Origin: an uncultured Chthoniobacterales bacterium
Lineage (GTDB): Bacteria; Verrucomicrobiota; Verrucomicrobiia; Chthoniobacterales; UBA10450
Length of the DNA: 64,000 nt
Reading direction: 5' to 3'
Assembly: GCA_902805675.1 (NCBI GenBank)
Contig: CADCTA010000077.1
Coordinates: 24,984-88,983, forward strand
A program made the translations under genes and the position numbers. Below, one piece after another: positions 17,957 to 26,051 of this stretch. The notes under the pieces are model-generated. The model worked only from the letters and a program-made list of their open reading frames with translations, ran no database searches and was not told where the DNA came from. The first letter of the stretch is position 1; each line of letters starts with the position of its first letter.

Positions 17957-20722
17957 CTACAGGCTCAGCGCTTCCCAGATCAGCTGGGCTTGCTCCGCTT
18001 TGTGCAGCGTCAATGCGCCGACCGCGGGACTCGCGCTCGCGTTCCGTCCGGCGTATGCGATATCGCGGCCAAAGAGCGCACGCAGACGCGGCTCGAGGAA
18101 CGGCCATGCACCCATGTTGGCCGGTTCTTCCTGGCACCAGATGACGGGCACGTCCGCCGGATAGGCGCTGACGATCTCGCGCAGTTTCTCTTCGTGGAAG
18201 GGATAAACCTGCTCGACCCGGATTAGCGCGGCTTCGGTGATGTTGTGCTGTTGGCGGTACTTCAGCAGATCGTAGTAGACCTTGCCGGAGCAAAGCACGA
18301 TGCGCTGGATCTGCTCGGGGGTGCCGAGGGTCGGCGACGCGATTATTTCCTCAAACGCGCCCGCTGTGAATTCTTCCACGCGCGACACAGCGTGCTCGGC
18401 GCGAAGCAGGCTCTTCGGCGTCATGACGATGAGCGGCTTCATGAATTCGCGCCGCATCTGGCGTCGCAGGACATGGAAGTACTGCGCCGGCGTGGTGAGA
18501 TTGCACACCTGGATGTTGTCCTCCGCGCAAAGCTGGAGGAAGCGCTCCATGCGCCCGCTGGAATGCTCGGGCCCCTGGCCTTCGTAGCCGTGCGGCAGGA
18601 GCAAGACGATGCCGCTCGGCCGCTGCCACTTCGATTCCGCGGAGACGATGAACTGATCGATGATCACCTGCGCGCCGTTCGCGAAATCGCCAAACTGCGC
18701 TTCCCAAAGGCAGAGCATCTCCGGGTAATCGAGTGAGTAGCCGTAGTCGAACCCGAGCACGCCCGCTTCGGAGAGCAGACTGTTGTAGATGCAGATCCGT
18801 GCCTGCTTCTCAGCGAGGTGCAGCAGCGGGATGTGTGGCTTGCCGGTTTGCGCGTCGTACCAGACGGCGTGGCGATGGCTGAACGTGCCGCGTCGCACAT
18901 CCTGTCCGGAGAGCCGGACGGGTGTGTCTTCGAGCAGCAGCGAGCCGAACGCGAGCGCTTCGGCGTAACCCCAGTCGTATGGCCCGCCGGCTTCGAAGAC
19001 TTCGCGCCGGCGACCGACGAGCATGCGCTTGATCTTCGGCAGGATGTTAAAGTCTTCCGGTACACGCGTGAGACCGTCCACGATCTGCTTCAGCGTCTCC
19101 GGCGTGATCGCGGTCGGCGGCGAGCCGAACGAATACTCCGGCTGGAAGATGGCAGTCGCTTCGTTGAACTGCTCCTTGCGATCGGCCGGCTCGTGCGCGC
19201 GGGCTTTCACGTCATCAAGCGCGGTCTGCATCACGCGCTCGAACTCCGTCGAAAGCGCGGCAGCTTCCTCCGCGCCGATTTTCCCGCCGTCGACTAGCTC
19301 CTTCTGGTAAAGCTTCGCGACCGACGGGCGCCGGTCGATCTTCGCGTAGAGATCCGGCTGCGTGAACGCCGGCTCGTCGCCTTCGTTGTGGCCGTAGCGA
19401 CGATAGCAATACATGTCGATGATCGAGTCGCGTCCGAACTCCTGCCGGAAATCGAGCGCGAGCTCGGTAACGAAACGCACGGCAAGCGGGTCGTCGCCGT
19501 TCACGTGGAAGATCGGCACCTCGAGCATCTTGCCGATGTCCGTGGCGTACATGGAGGAACGCGCGTCCTCCGGGAGCGTGGTGAAGCCGATTTGGTTGTT
19601 CACCACGATGTGGACCGTGCCCCCGGTGCTGTAGCCGGGCAGCTGCGACATGTTCAGCGTCTCGTAGACGATCCCCTGCCCTGCAAAAGCCGCGTCGCCG
19701 TGCACTAGCACGGGCAGGACCTTGCGCCGGTTCTCGGTGTCGCAACGAATACGTTGCCGCGCGCGAGCACCGCCTTCCACGACGGGGTTGACGGCCTCGA
19801 GATGGCTCGGGTTTGCCGCGAGGCGAATCTCCACCTCCGCGCCGGAGTCCACCTTCCTGATCGTGCGGTAGCCGAGGTGATACTTCACGTCCGCGTCGCC
19901 ACCGACGAGGTTCGGCACGTAGTTCTCGGTGAACTCGGTGAAGATCACCTTGAACGATTTCTTCACGAAGTTTGCGAGCACGTTGAGGCGGCCGCGGTGC
20001 GCCATGCCCATGCAGATTTCCTCCACGCCGACAGCCGGGCACTTCTGCACGATGCCTTCGAGGATCACCATGAGCCCCTCGGCGCCCTGCAGCGAAAAGC
20101 GCTTCTGCCCCACGTAACGCGTGTGCAGGAACGTCTCGAAAAGCTCCGCCTCGAGCAGCGTGCGTAGCAGCGAAATCTGCACTTCGCGCGAAGCGCTCGC
20201 TTTCGGCGGCCGCGCTTCGATTCGATGCCGCACCCAGTTGCGCATACGCGTGTTCTGGATGTGCTGGAACTCAGCGCCGATCGTGTCGGCGTAGATGCAC
20301 TCGAGCGCGGAGATCATCTCGCGCAGCGTCATCTGTTTGTTATCGAGGAAGAACTTCGACGACACGCGCAGGTCGAGATCCTTCTCGCTGAAGCCAAGCT
20401 CGCGCAGAGTGAGCAGTGGATTTTCCGGGCGCTTTTCGGCCAGCGGATTCAGGTGCGCGATCGTATGGCCAAGCGTGCGGTAGGCGTAGACGAGACCATC
20501 GATGCGCGTCTGGAGCGGACTCTCCGTCGGCTGGGCGGACGCGGCGCCGTCCTGCTTGGGCGCGAGCGCGGCGGCGCCGTTCAGCAGCGGCATTTCGCCG
20601 AGCTCGAAACCCTCGAAAAACGCGGACCAGCCTGGGTCGAGCGCCTCCGGATTCTCCTGCCAGCGACGGTAATTCTCCTCGAGAACGTCGAGATTCAGAT
20701 GAGTCGCAAATGATGGACGCAT
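17957..20722 (-). CDS. sucA: 2-oxoglutarate dehydrogenase E1 component
   Basis: Thiamine-diphosphate-dependent decarboxylase of the TCA cycle. 921 residues from the ATG at 20722 (MRPSFATHLNLDVLEENYRR); the frame stays open upstream to 20890, but that extension is Arg/Ser-rich and non-homologous in appearance. Conserved stretches include MAHRGRLNVLANFVKKS, YHLGYR, NPSHLEAVNPVVEG, the ThDP motif HGDAAFAGQGIVYETLN and YRRYGHNEGDEPAFTQP. The C-terminal part has LLPHGYEGQGPEHSS. The usual family length is 900-950. First gene of sucA-sucB-lpdA. Confidence 0.97.
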   Translation of the reverse strand: MRPSFATHLNLDVLEENYRRWQENPEALDPGWSAFFEGFELGEMPLLNGAAALAPKQDGAASAQPTESPLQTRIDGLVYAYRTLGHTIAHLNPLAEKRPENPLLTLRELGFSEKDLDLRVSSKFFLDNKQMTLREMISALECIYADTIGAEFQHIQNTRMRNWVRHRIEARPPKASASREVQISLLRTLLEAELFETFLHTRYVGQKRFSLQGAEGLMVILEGIVQKCPAVGVEEICMGMAHRGRLNVLANFVKKSFKVIFTEFTENYVPNLVGGDADVKYHLGYRTIRKVDSGAEVEIRLAANPSHLEAVNPVVEGGARARQRIRCDTENRRKVLPVLVHGDAAFAGQGIVYETLNMSQLPGYSTGGTVHIVVNNQIGFTTLPEDARSSMYATDIGKMLEVPIFHVNGDDPLAVRFVTELALDFRQEFGRDSIIDMYCYRRYGHNEGDEPAFTQPDLYAKIDRRPSVAKLYQKELVDGGKIGAEEAAALSTEFERVMQTALDDVKARAHEPADRKEQFNEATAIFQPEYSFGSPPTAITPETLKQIVDGLTRVPEDFNILPKIKRMLVGRRREVFEAGGPYDWGYAEALAFGSLLLEDTPVRLSGQDVRRGTFSHRHAVWYDAQTGKPHIPLLHLAEKQARICIYNSLLSEAGVLGFDYGYSLDYPEMLCLWEAQFGDFANGAQVIIDQFIVSAESKWQRPSGIVLLLPHGYEGQGPEHSSGRMERFLQLCAEDNIQVCNLTTPAQYFHVLRRQMRREFMKPLIVMTPKSLLRAEHAVSRVEEFTAGAFEEIIASPTLGTPEQIQRIVLCSGKVYYDLLKYRQQHNITEAALIRVEQVYPFHEEKLREIVSAYPADVPVIWCQEEPANMGAWPFLEPRLRALFGRDIAYAGRNASASPAVGALTLHKAEQAQLIWEALSL

Positions 20723-20761
20723 GACACGGACAATGTGCCGTCGCTGCCGGGATCGGGCAAG

Positions 20762-20790
20762 TTGACAGTGCGAAAGTCGCCCCGTTACTT
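20762..20790 (+). promoter_or_regulatory. Candidate sigma-70 promoter in the sucA / nucleotidyltransferase divergent gap
   Basis: TTGACA at 20762-20767, 17-nt spacer, TTACTT at 20785-20790. The start codon at 20800 follows so closely that the message would be nearly leaderless. The -35 box is perfect and the -10 box is weak. Confidence 0.35.
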
Positions 20791-20799
20791 GCTGCGCGA

Positions 20800-21327
20800 A
20801 TGACCGCGACCGAAGCCTACGAGTCGGTGACAAACGGCGGCGCGAGTGACTTCGCTGCCGTGGTCGAGATCCTTCGCGAGCATGGGCCATGGTGTCTCAT
20901 TGGCGGGCTTGCGATCAATTGCCATGTCGAACCGGTCTACACGCTGGACGCCGACATCGTCGTGCTTTCTCAGGAGCTTGCCACCATCGCGGAGCGGCTT
21001 CGACACGTTGGCTTCAGTTTGAGCGAATTCCCTCACTCTACGAATGCGCAGCGTGGCGCGGGCAGGCTCAATATCCAGTTCACGACCGACCCGCGGTATC
21101 AGGAGTTCGTCACGGCTGCGGCGGAGGCCGACGTGCTGGGGCTGCGGGTGCCGATTGCCACCATTGAGAATCTGGTGCGTGGAAAGGTTTGGGCGTGGAG
21201 TGATAAGGAACGGCGGCTCAGCAAGCGCAAGAAGGACGAGCTGGATTTAATCCGTATCGCGGACGCGTATCCGCGGCTTAGACACATGATGCCTCCGGGC
21301 ATCGTCTCACAATTGGAGAATGGATAA
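20800..21327 (+). CDS. Nucleotidyltransferase-fold protein, orphan
   Basis: 175 residues. The pattern WCLIGGLAINCHVEP followed by TLDADIVV is the GG...DxD signature of minimal or AbiEii-like nucleotidyltransferases, and the C-terminal half (LVRGKVWAWSDKERRLSKRKK, split by a charged helix, then DELDLIRIADAYP) fits the helical part seen in AbiEii/DUF6036-like proteins. Such proteins are often toxins or antitoxin-linked enzymes, but no cognate antitoxin gene adjoins it. Its 3' end overlaps the protease gene by 8 bases. Exact activity unknown. Confidence 0.72.
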   Translation: MTATEAYESVTNGGASDFAAVVEILREHGPWCLIGGLAINCHVEPVYTLDADIVVLSQELATIAERLRHVGFSLSEFPHSTNAQRGAGRLNIQFTTDPRYQEFVTAAAEADVLGLRVPIATIENLVRGKVWAWSDKERRLSKRKKDELDLIRIADAYPRLRHMMPPGIVSQLENG

Positions 21328-22468
21328 GCGACCCACTACCGCTGCGATTACGGCGCTCCTGATTGCTTCTTGGGCGCTGTCGGCTTTCGCTCAGGCCGAT
21401 CCCGCATCAGAGCCGACGGTGCTGGCGGTGGCGAAGGCATTACCGGCTGTGGTGAACATCAATACCGAGCGCGTGGTGCGACGGCGCGTGCGCGATCCGT
21501 TCGAGGATTTCGCGGCGCAATATTTCGGCAACTACCGCAGCCGGCCGCGTGAGATCAGCCAAACGCTACAGAGCCTTGGCTCCGGTTTCATCGTCGATCC
21601 CGCCGGCTACATCATCACGAACCAGCACGTCGTCGAACGCGCAGCCGACCTCAAGATCGAGGTGACGATGAATGACGGGAAGACTTACAACGCCCGCTAC
21701 ATCACCGGCGACGAGAAGAAGGATCTGGCCTTCATCAAGATCGACGTGAAGGAGCCGCTACCCTTTATCTCCCTCGAGAATCTCTCGCCCAACCTGCTCG
21801 GCCAGACCGTCCTCGTGGTCGGCAACGCGCTTGGCTACAGCAGCTCGATCAGTCGCGGCGTCCTCAGCGGGCAGAAACGCGACATCACCATCGGCGAGAC
21901 CGAATACAAGAATCTCCTCCAGACCGACGCGGCCATTAACCCGGGCAACAGCGGAGGGCCGTTGATCGACCTTTCGGCGCGGCTCGTGGGTGTCAGCTCC
22001 GCGAAGATGGCGTTCACCGACCAGGGCGTGCCGACGCAGGGGCTCGGGTTTGCGATTCCGGCAGAGAGCGTGCGCGAAAGCGTCGAGCAGTTTAAGAAGA
22101 TCGCCGCCAACCAGCCGGTGCCGAAGACCCCGGACGCGGCGGATGCTCAGGCGCCCTCGAATGCGGAACGGTTGTTCGGCCTGCAGCTACAAAACCTCAC
22201 GCAGGAGCTCACCGATGCGCTCGGCCTCACGCCCGGCCGAGGCGTCCTGATCACGGCGGTCGAGCCCGGCAGCCCCGCAGAGAATGTCGGTATCGAGCGC
22301 GGATTGGTCGTCTATCGCGTCGGCAAGCACGAGATCCGGTCGATGAATCAGCTCGAGACGCTGCTGGCGCGTGCAAAGCCCGGCACCTCCGTCGACTTCA
22401 CGGTTGGGATTCAGCGGCCGGGCTCCCAGTCCCCGCGCCTAGCAACCGTCACCTTGACGGCGCGCTGA
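21320..22468 (+). CDS. HtrA/DegP-type periplasmic serine protease with one PDZ domain
   Basis: 382 residues. The signal peptide (residues 1-25, ending SAFA) directs export. The trypsin-like domain has the triad His103 (TNQHVV), Asp135 (KKDLAFIKID) and Ser211 (NPGNSGGPL). A single PDZ domain follows (about 290-382, GVLITAVEPGSPAENVGI). One PDZ fits a DegS-like size, but the cleavable signal and lack of a membrane anchor fit a soluble quality-control protease. It overlaps the preceding gene by 8 bases, suggesting translational coupling. Confidence 0.93.
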   Translation: MDKRPTTAAITALLIASWALSAFAQADPASEPTVLAVAKALPAVVNINTERVVRRRVRDPFEDFAAQYFGNYRSRPREISQTLQSLGSGFIVDPAGYIITNQHVVERAADLKIEVTMNDGKTYNARYITGDEKKDLAFIKIDVKEPLPFISLENLSPNLLGQTVLVVGNALGYSSSISRGVLSGQKRDITIGETEYKNLLQTDAAINPGNSGGPLIDLSARLVGVSSAKMAFTDQGVPTQGLGFAIPAESVRESVEQFKKIAANQPVPKTPDAADAQAPSNAERLFGLQLQNLTQELTDALGLTPGRGVLITAVEPGSPAENVGIERGLVVYRVGKHEIRSMNQLETLLARAKPGTSVDFTVGIQRPGSQSPRLATVTLTAR

Positions 22469-22524
22469 CGCTCTAAAAATTCCCAACGCTCTGCGGGTTC
22501 AGTTGTCTCAAGGAGTTGCCGCCC

Positions 22525-23460
22525 ATGATTAAGGTCGAAAACCTAACGAAACGCTACGCCGGCCATACGGCGATCAAGGATCTCAGCTTCGAGGTCGGTA
22601 AAGGGGAGATCATGGGGTTTCTCGGGCCGAACGGCGCGGGCAAAAGCACGACGATGCGCATCCTGTCGAGCTTCATGCCGCCGACTTCCGGCCGCGCGAC
22701 GATCGCGGGCTACGATATTTTCGAACAGTCGCTCCAGGCGCGCGCGCACCTCGGTTACATGCCGGAGAACGTGCCCCTCTACAACGACATGCGCGTGACG
22801 GAGTATCTCGATTACCGCGCGGCCCTCAAAGGCGTGCCGCATCGCCGGATCAGCGAGCGCGTCGGCGATGTGAAAGAGCTCTGCGGGCTGAAGGACGTGG
22901 AGAAGAAGCTCATCGGCGCCCTCTCGAAAGGATATCGGCAACGTGTCGGCTTGGCCGACGCACTCGTGCACGAGCCCGATCTGCTGATCCTCGATGAGCC
23001 GACCAGCGGCCTCGATCCAAACCAGATCCGGCAGGTGCGTGACCTCATCCGGAATCTCGGCAAGCAGCACACAATCCTGCTTTCCACGCACATCCTGCCG
23101 GAAGTCGAGATGACGTGCAGCCGCGTCATCATCATCAACAAAGGGCGGATCGAAGCGTGCGACACGCCCGAGAATTTGCTGCACGAGATTCGCACCGCCG
23201 GCGGTGTGGTGCTCGAAGCGAAGGTGGGCAACGAGAACGGCGCCGAGGAATTGAAGAAGATCACGGGGGTGCGCGATGTGACCGCGACGGTTGATGGCGA
23301 ATGGCAACGCTTCGCCCTCCGCGTTGAATCAGGAGCCGACCTGCGCGAGGAAGTTTTCCGGTTGGCGGCGGATCGACGGTGGGCGGTGCGGGAGCTGACG
23401 CAGCGCCGCGCCACCCTCGAAGATGTGTTCGTCGAGATCACTCATGCCGATGACGCTTGA
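22525..23460 (+). CDS. ABC-2 type transporter ATP-binding protein (GldA-like)
   Basis: 311 residues from the ATG at 22525, preceded by a good ribosome-binding site (aaggag at 22510-22515, 9-nt spacing). Walker A GPNGAGKST, a signature LSKGYRQRVGLADAL, Walker B LLILDEPTSGLDP and the H-loop STH are all present. The C-terminal extension (EARKVGNENG-like region, then RRATLEDVFVEIT) is typical of ABC-2/GldA subunits. Partner genes for permease, GldG-like protein and DUF4340 follow, the first behind a family B repeat. Confidence 0.93.
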   Translation: MIKVENLTKRYAGHTAIKDLSFEVGKGEIMGFLGPNGAGKSTTMRILSSFMPPTSGRATIAGYDIFEQSLQARAHLGYMPENVPLYNDMRVTEYLDYRAALKGVPHRRISERVGDVKELCGLKDVEKKLIGALSKGYRQRVGLADALVHEPDLLILDEPTSGLDPNQIRQVRDLIRNLGKQHTILLSTHILPEVEMTCSRVIIINKGRIEACDTPENLLHEIRTAGGVVLEAKVGNENGAEELKKITGVRDVTATVDGEWQRFALRVESGADLREEVFRLAADRRWAVRELTQRRATLEDVFVEITHADDA

Positions 23461-23491
23461 ACACCCGATGACGTCGCTACTTCCAAACGCA

Positions 23492-23648
23492 GTCATCCTG
23501 AGGCTGGCGAAGCGCGCCGAAGGACCTCACGCAAGCAGGTGGCGCCAGGAAGGAAGGCTGATCGTCGCTGCGGCGGACGGCTTCTGTCGGGCAAACCCCA
23601 GTGTGTTTGCGCGAGGTCCTTCGCCGTCTGCGCGGCTCAGGATGACCG
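23492..23648. repeat. Family B inverted repeat between ABC ATPase and permease genes
   Basis: Left arm 23492-23532 (gtcatcctgaggctggcgaa, then gcgcgccgaaggacctcacgc), right arm about 23608-23648 (gcgcgaggtccttcgccgtc, then tgcgcggctcaggatgacc). Pairing of the arms would give a hairpin of about 157 nt. It splits an otherwise compact transporter operon. Confidence 0.88.
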
Positions 23649-23708
23649 CCATGGGAGGATTGACGCTCAACCTCACTTCAGAAACACAGCGCATCGAGGA
23701 GAACACCA

Positions 23709-24464
23709 ATGCGTAAGTTCTTCGTCCTCCTGACGCGCGAGGTGCGCAGCTATTTCTACTCACCCGTCGCGTACATCGTTCTCGTCTTCTTCCTCTTCGT
23801 CTGCGGCGTGCAGTTCTACACGCAGCTCTCGTTCATGAATGGTCAGGCGGTCAGCTATTCCGTGCAGGAGGCGTTCTTTAACTCGGTGTTCTTCTGGTTC
23901 GCCTTCGTGCTCATCTTCCCGCTCATCACGATGCGTTTGTTCGCGGAAGAATTTAAACTCGGCACCATCGAGTCGCTCATGACAGCGCCGGTGCGCGACT
24001 GGCAGGTGGTGCTCGCGAAGTTCTTCGGCGCGCTGGTGTTCTATGTCGTGCTTTGGATCCCGACGCTTCTCTACTTTGCGATCTTCCAGGTCATCACCAA
24101 ACAGCCTGCGGCGAGCTCCGCCGGCGCATATCTCGGTTCGTACTTAATGATGCTGCTCCTCGGCATGTTTTACGTCTCGATTGGCTGCCTCGCGTCGGTG
24201 CTGACGAAAAACCAGATCGTCGCCGCGATCATCTCGTTCTGCGTCATCACGGTGCATTTCTTCTCCGGCCTGCTGTCGTTCATCATGCGCGAGATCAGCT
24301 CGGCCACGCGCCAGTTGCTCGGCTATTTCTCGGCCATCGAGCAGATGGGCACGCTCTCGCGCGGTGAGATCGATACGCGCCCAATGGTCCTCTACATCAG
24401 CATGACAATCGTCATGCTCGTGCTCACCCATCAGGCATTCCAATCGCGGAAGTGGAGGTTGTAA
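23709..24464 (+). CDS. ABC-2 type permease (GldF-like)
   Basis: 251 residues with six hydrophobic segments. It starts MRKFFVLLTREVRSYFYSPV, typical of ABC-2 permeases, and includes EEFKLGTIESLMTAPV, the conserved loop near the end of the second helix. A strong Shine-Dalgarno site (gaggag at 23696-23701) is 7 nt from the ATG. Its stop is 2 nt from the next ATG (24467). It pairs with the upstream ATPase and the downstream GldG-like protein. Confidence 0.9.
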   Translation: MRKFFVLLTREVRSYFYSPVAYIVLVFFLFVCGVQFYTQLSFMNGQAVSYSVQEAFFNSVFFWFAFVLIFPLITMRLFAEEFKLGTIESLMTAPVRDWQVVLAKFFGALVFYVVLWIPTLLYFAIFQVITKQPAASSAGAYLGSYLMMLLLGMFYVSIGCLASVLTKNQIVAAIISFCVITVHFFSGLLSFIMREISSATRQLLGYFSAIEQMGTLSRGEIDTRPMVLYISMTIVMLVLTHQAFQSRKWRL

Positions 24465-24466
24465 CG

Positions 24467-26035
24467 ATGGCTGACGAGACAACCGAGAACACTCCGACAA
24501 GCGCGACCGCGGCGCCAAATCCGCCGAAGAAGATCCACCGCGTTCGCATCGGGCTGAACGTGCTGATGCAGATCGCGCTCATCCTGTTCCTCGCGGCGAT
24601 GGTGAACTACCTCGGCTTCGAGCATTACAAGCGCTGGGATCTCTCGCGCGACAAGAAGTACGAGCTCTCCGACAAATCGAAGCGCTTCCTCGACAGCATC
24701 AAAGGCAAGGTGCGCATGACGGTGTTCTTCGGCGGCAACAACCCAATCGCCACTGACGTGCAGAACCTGCTGACGCAGTATCAGTACGCATCGAAGGGCA
24801 AAGTCGACGTCGAGAACATCGACCCGGAGCGCAGTCTCTCGCGCGCGAAAGAGGTCTTCGAGAAATACAAAGTGGTCAGCGACGAGAGCCTCGTGGTTGT
24901 CGACTACGAAGGCCGCAGCAAGACCGTGAAGGCGTCGGAAATGGCGGACGTCGATCCGGGCAACGCGATGTTCGGCGAAGGCCCGAAGGTCACCGCGTTC
25001 AAGGGCGAGCAGGCAATCACCGGCGCGATGATCGACCTCGTCGAGGGCAAGAAGAACGAGATCGGTTACGTGCTCGGGCACAAGGAGCCGCCGATCGCGG
25101 ATGCGGCGCCGACGATGAGCATGTCGATGCAACCGGAGGCCGGGGCGCGCAGCCCGGTTTCAGTGCTGAAGATGTTGTTCGAAAACGAGAACATCGCGCT
25201 CAAGGAGCTGAACCTCTTCGACGTGCCGACCATCCCCGCGGAGATCAAGACGATCATGATCCTCGGCCCGCAATACGATCTCTCCGATCGCGAGATGCAG
25301 TTGCTGCGCGAGTTTTGGGACAAGCAGGGCCGCATGCTTCTGCTGCTCGATCCGGCGGCGAAAACGCCCAAGCTCCACGCCTTCCTGAGGGAGCTCGGCG
25401 TGACGATGAACGACGATCGACTGATGGCGAATGTGAAGACCGGCATCCAGGAAGTGGCCCGCGTGCGCGACGTGGTCGGTCGTTTCCTGCCCGACAGCCC
25501 GATCACTAAACGACTCGCGGATGTGCGGGCGCCATTTCTCGGCGGCACATCGTCGCTGACGCTCGCGCCTGAGCAGACGCGGCCGCCGAACATCCGACTG
25601 CAGCCACTCGCAGCGGCAGAAAAAGGCTACTGGGGCGAGGTCGATCACAATTCGTTAGACGACGACGTGCTGCAATTCACGGAGGGCCGTGATCACGACG
25701 CACCGCTTCACTTCGCGGTCTCGATCGAGAAGGGCGGCAGCACAGACGATCGCGTGCAGGCGAACTCGTCGCGCCTCGTCGTAGTGGGGAATTCCGCTTT
25801 CGTGCAGGACAGCGCGCTCACGCAGGACCAGCAGGGTCTCGATTTCATCTCCGGCAGCGCGAATTGGCTCCTCAGCCGCGAACAGCTGATCGGCATTGCG
25901 CCGAAGATCCCGCAGACTCTGACCTTCAGCCTGGATGAGGGCGCCATGCGAAACCTGCGCTGGCTCATTCTCGTTCTGCTGCCGCTGGTGCCGGCCGTGA
26001 TCGGCGTGGCGGTCTGGTGGCAGCGCCGCGCATAG
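24467..26035 (+). CDS. GldG-like ABC transporter auxiliary protein
   Basis: 522 residues: a cytoplasmic N-terminus, a TM helix (about 35-55, LMQIALILFLAAMVNYLGF), a long extracytoplasmic region of the ABC_transp_aux type, and a C-terminal TM helix (WLILVLLPLVPAVIGVAVWW) followed by three basic residues. The N-terminal soluble part has the recurrent DLSRDKKYELSDKSKRFL found in this family. In Bacteroidota, GldF/GldG form the partner permease of GldA; in other phyla the homologous set has unknown cargo. Immediately follows the permease gene. Confidence 0.85.
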   Translation: MADETTENTPTSATAAPNPPKKIHRVRIGLNVLMQIALILFLAAMVNYLGFEHYKRWDLSRDKKYELSDKSKRFLDSIKGKVRMTVFFGGNNPIATDVQNLLTQYQYASKGKVDVENIDPERSLSRAKEVFEKYKVVSDESLVVVDYEGRSKTVKASEMADVDPGNAMFGEGPKVTAFKGEQAITGAMIDLVEGKKNEIGYVLGHKEPPIADAAPTMSMSMQPEAGARSPVSVLKMLFENENIALKELNLFDVPTIPAEIKTIMILGPQYDLSDREMQLLREFWDKQGRMLLLLDPAAKTPKLHAFLRELGVTMNDDRLMANVKTGIQEVARVRDVVGRFLPDSPITKRLADVRAPFLGGTSSLTLAPEQTRPPNIRLQPLAAAEKGYWGEVDHNSLDDDVLQFTEGRDHDAPLHFAVSIEKGGSTDDRVQANSSRLVVVGNSAFVQDSALTQDQQGLDFISGSANWLLSREQLIGIAPKIPQTLTFSLDEGAMRNLRWLILVLLPLVPAVIGVAVWWQRRA

Positions 26036-26051
26036 TTCGAATTCGAGTTTT

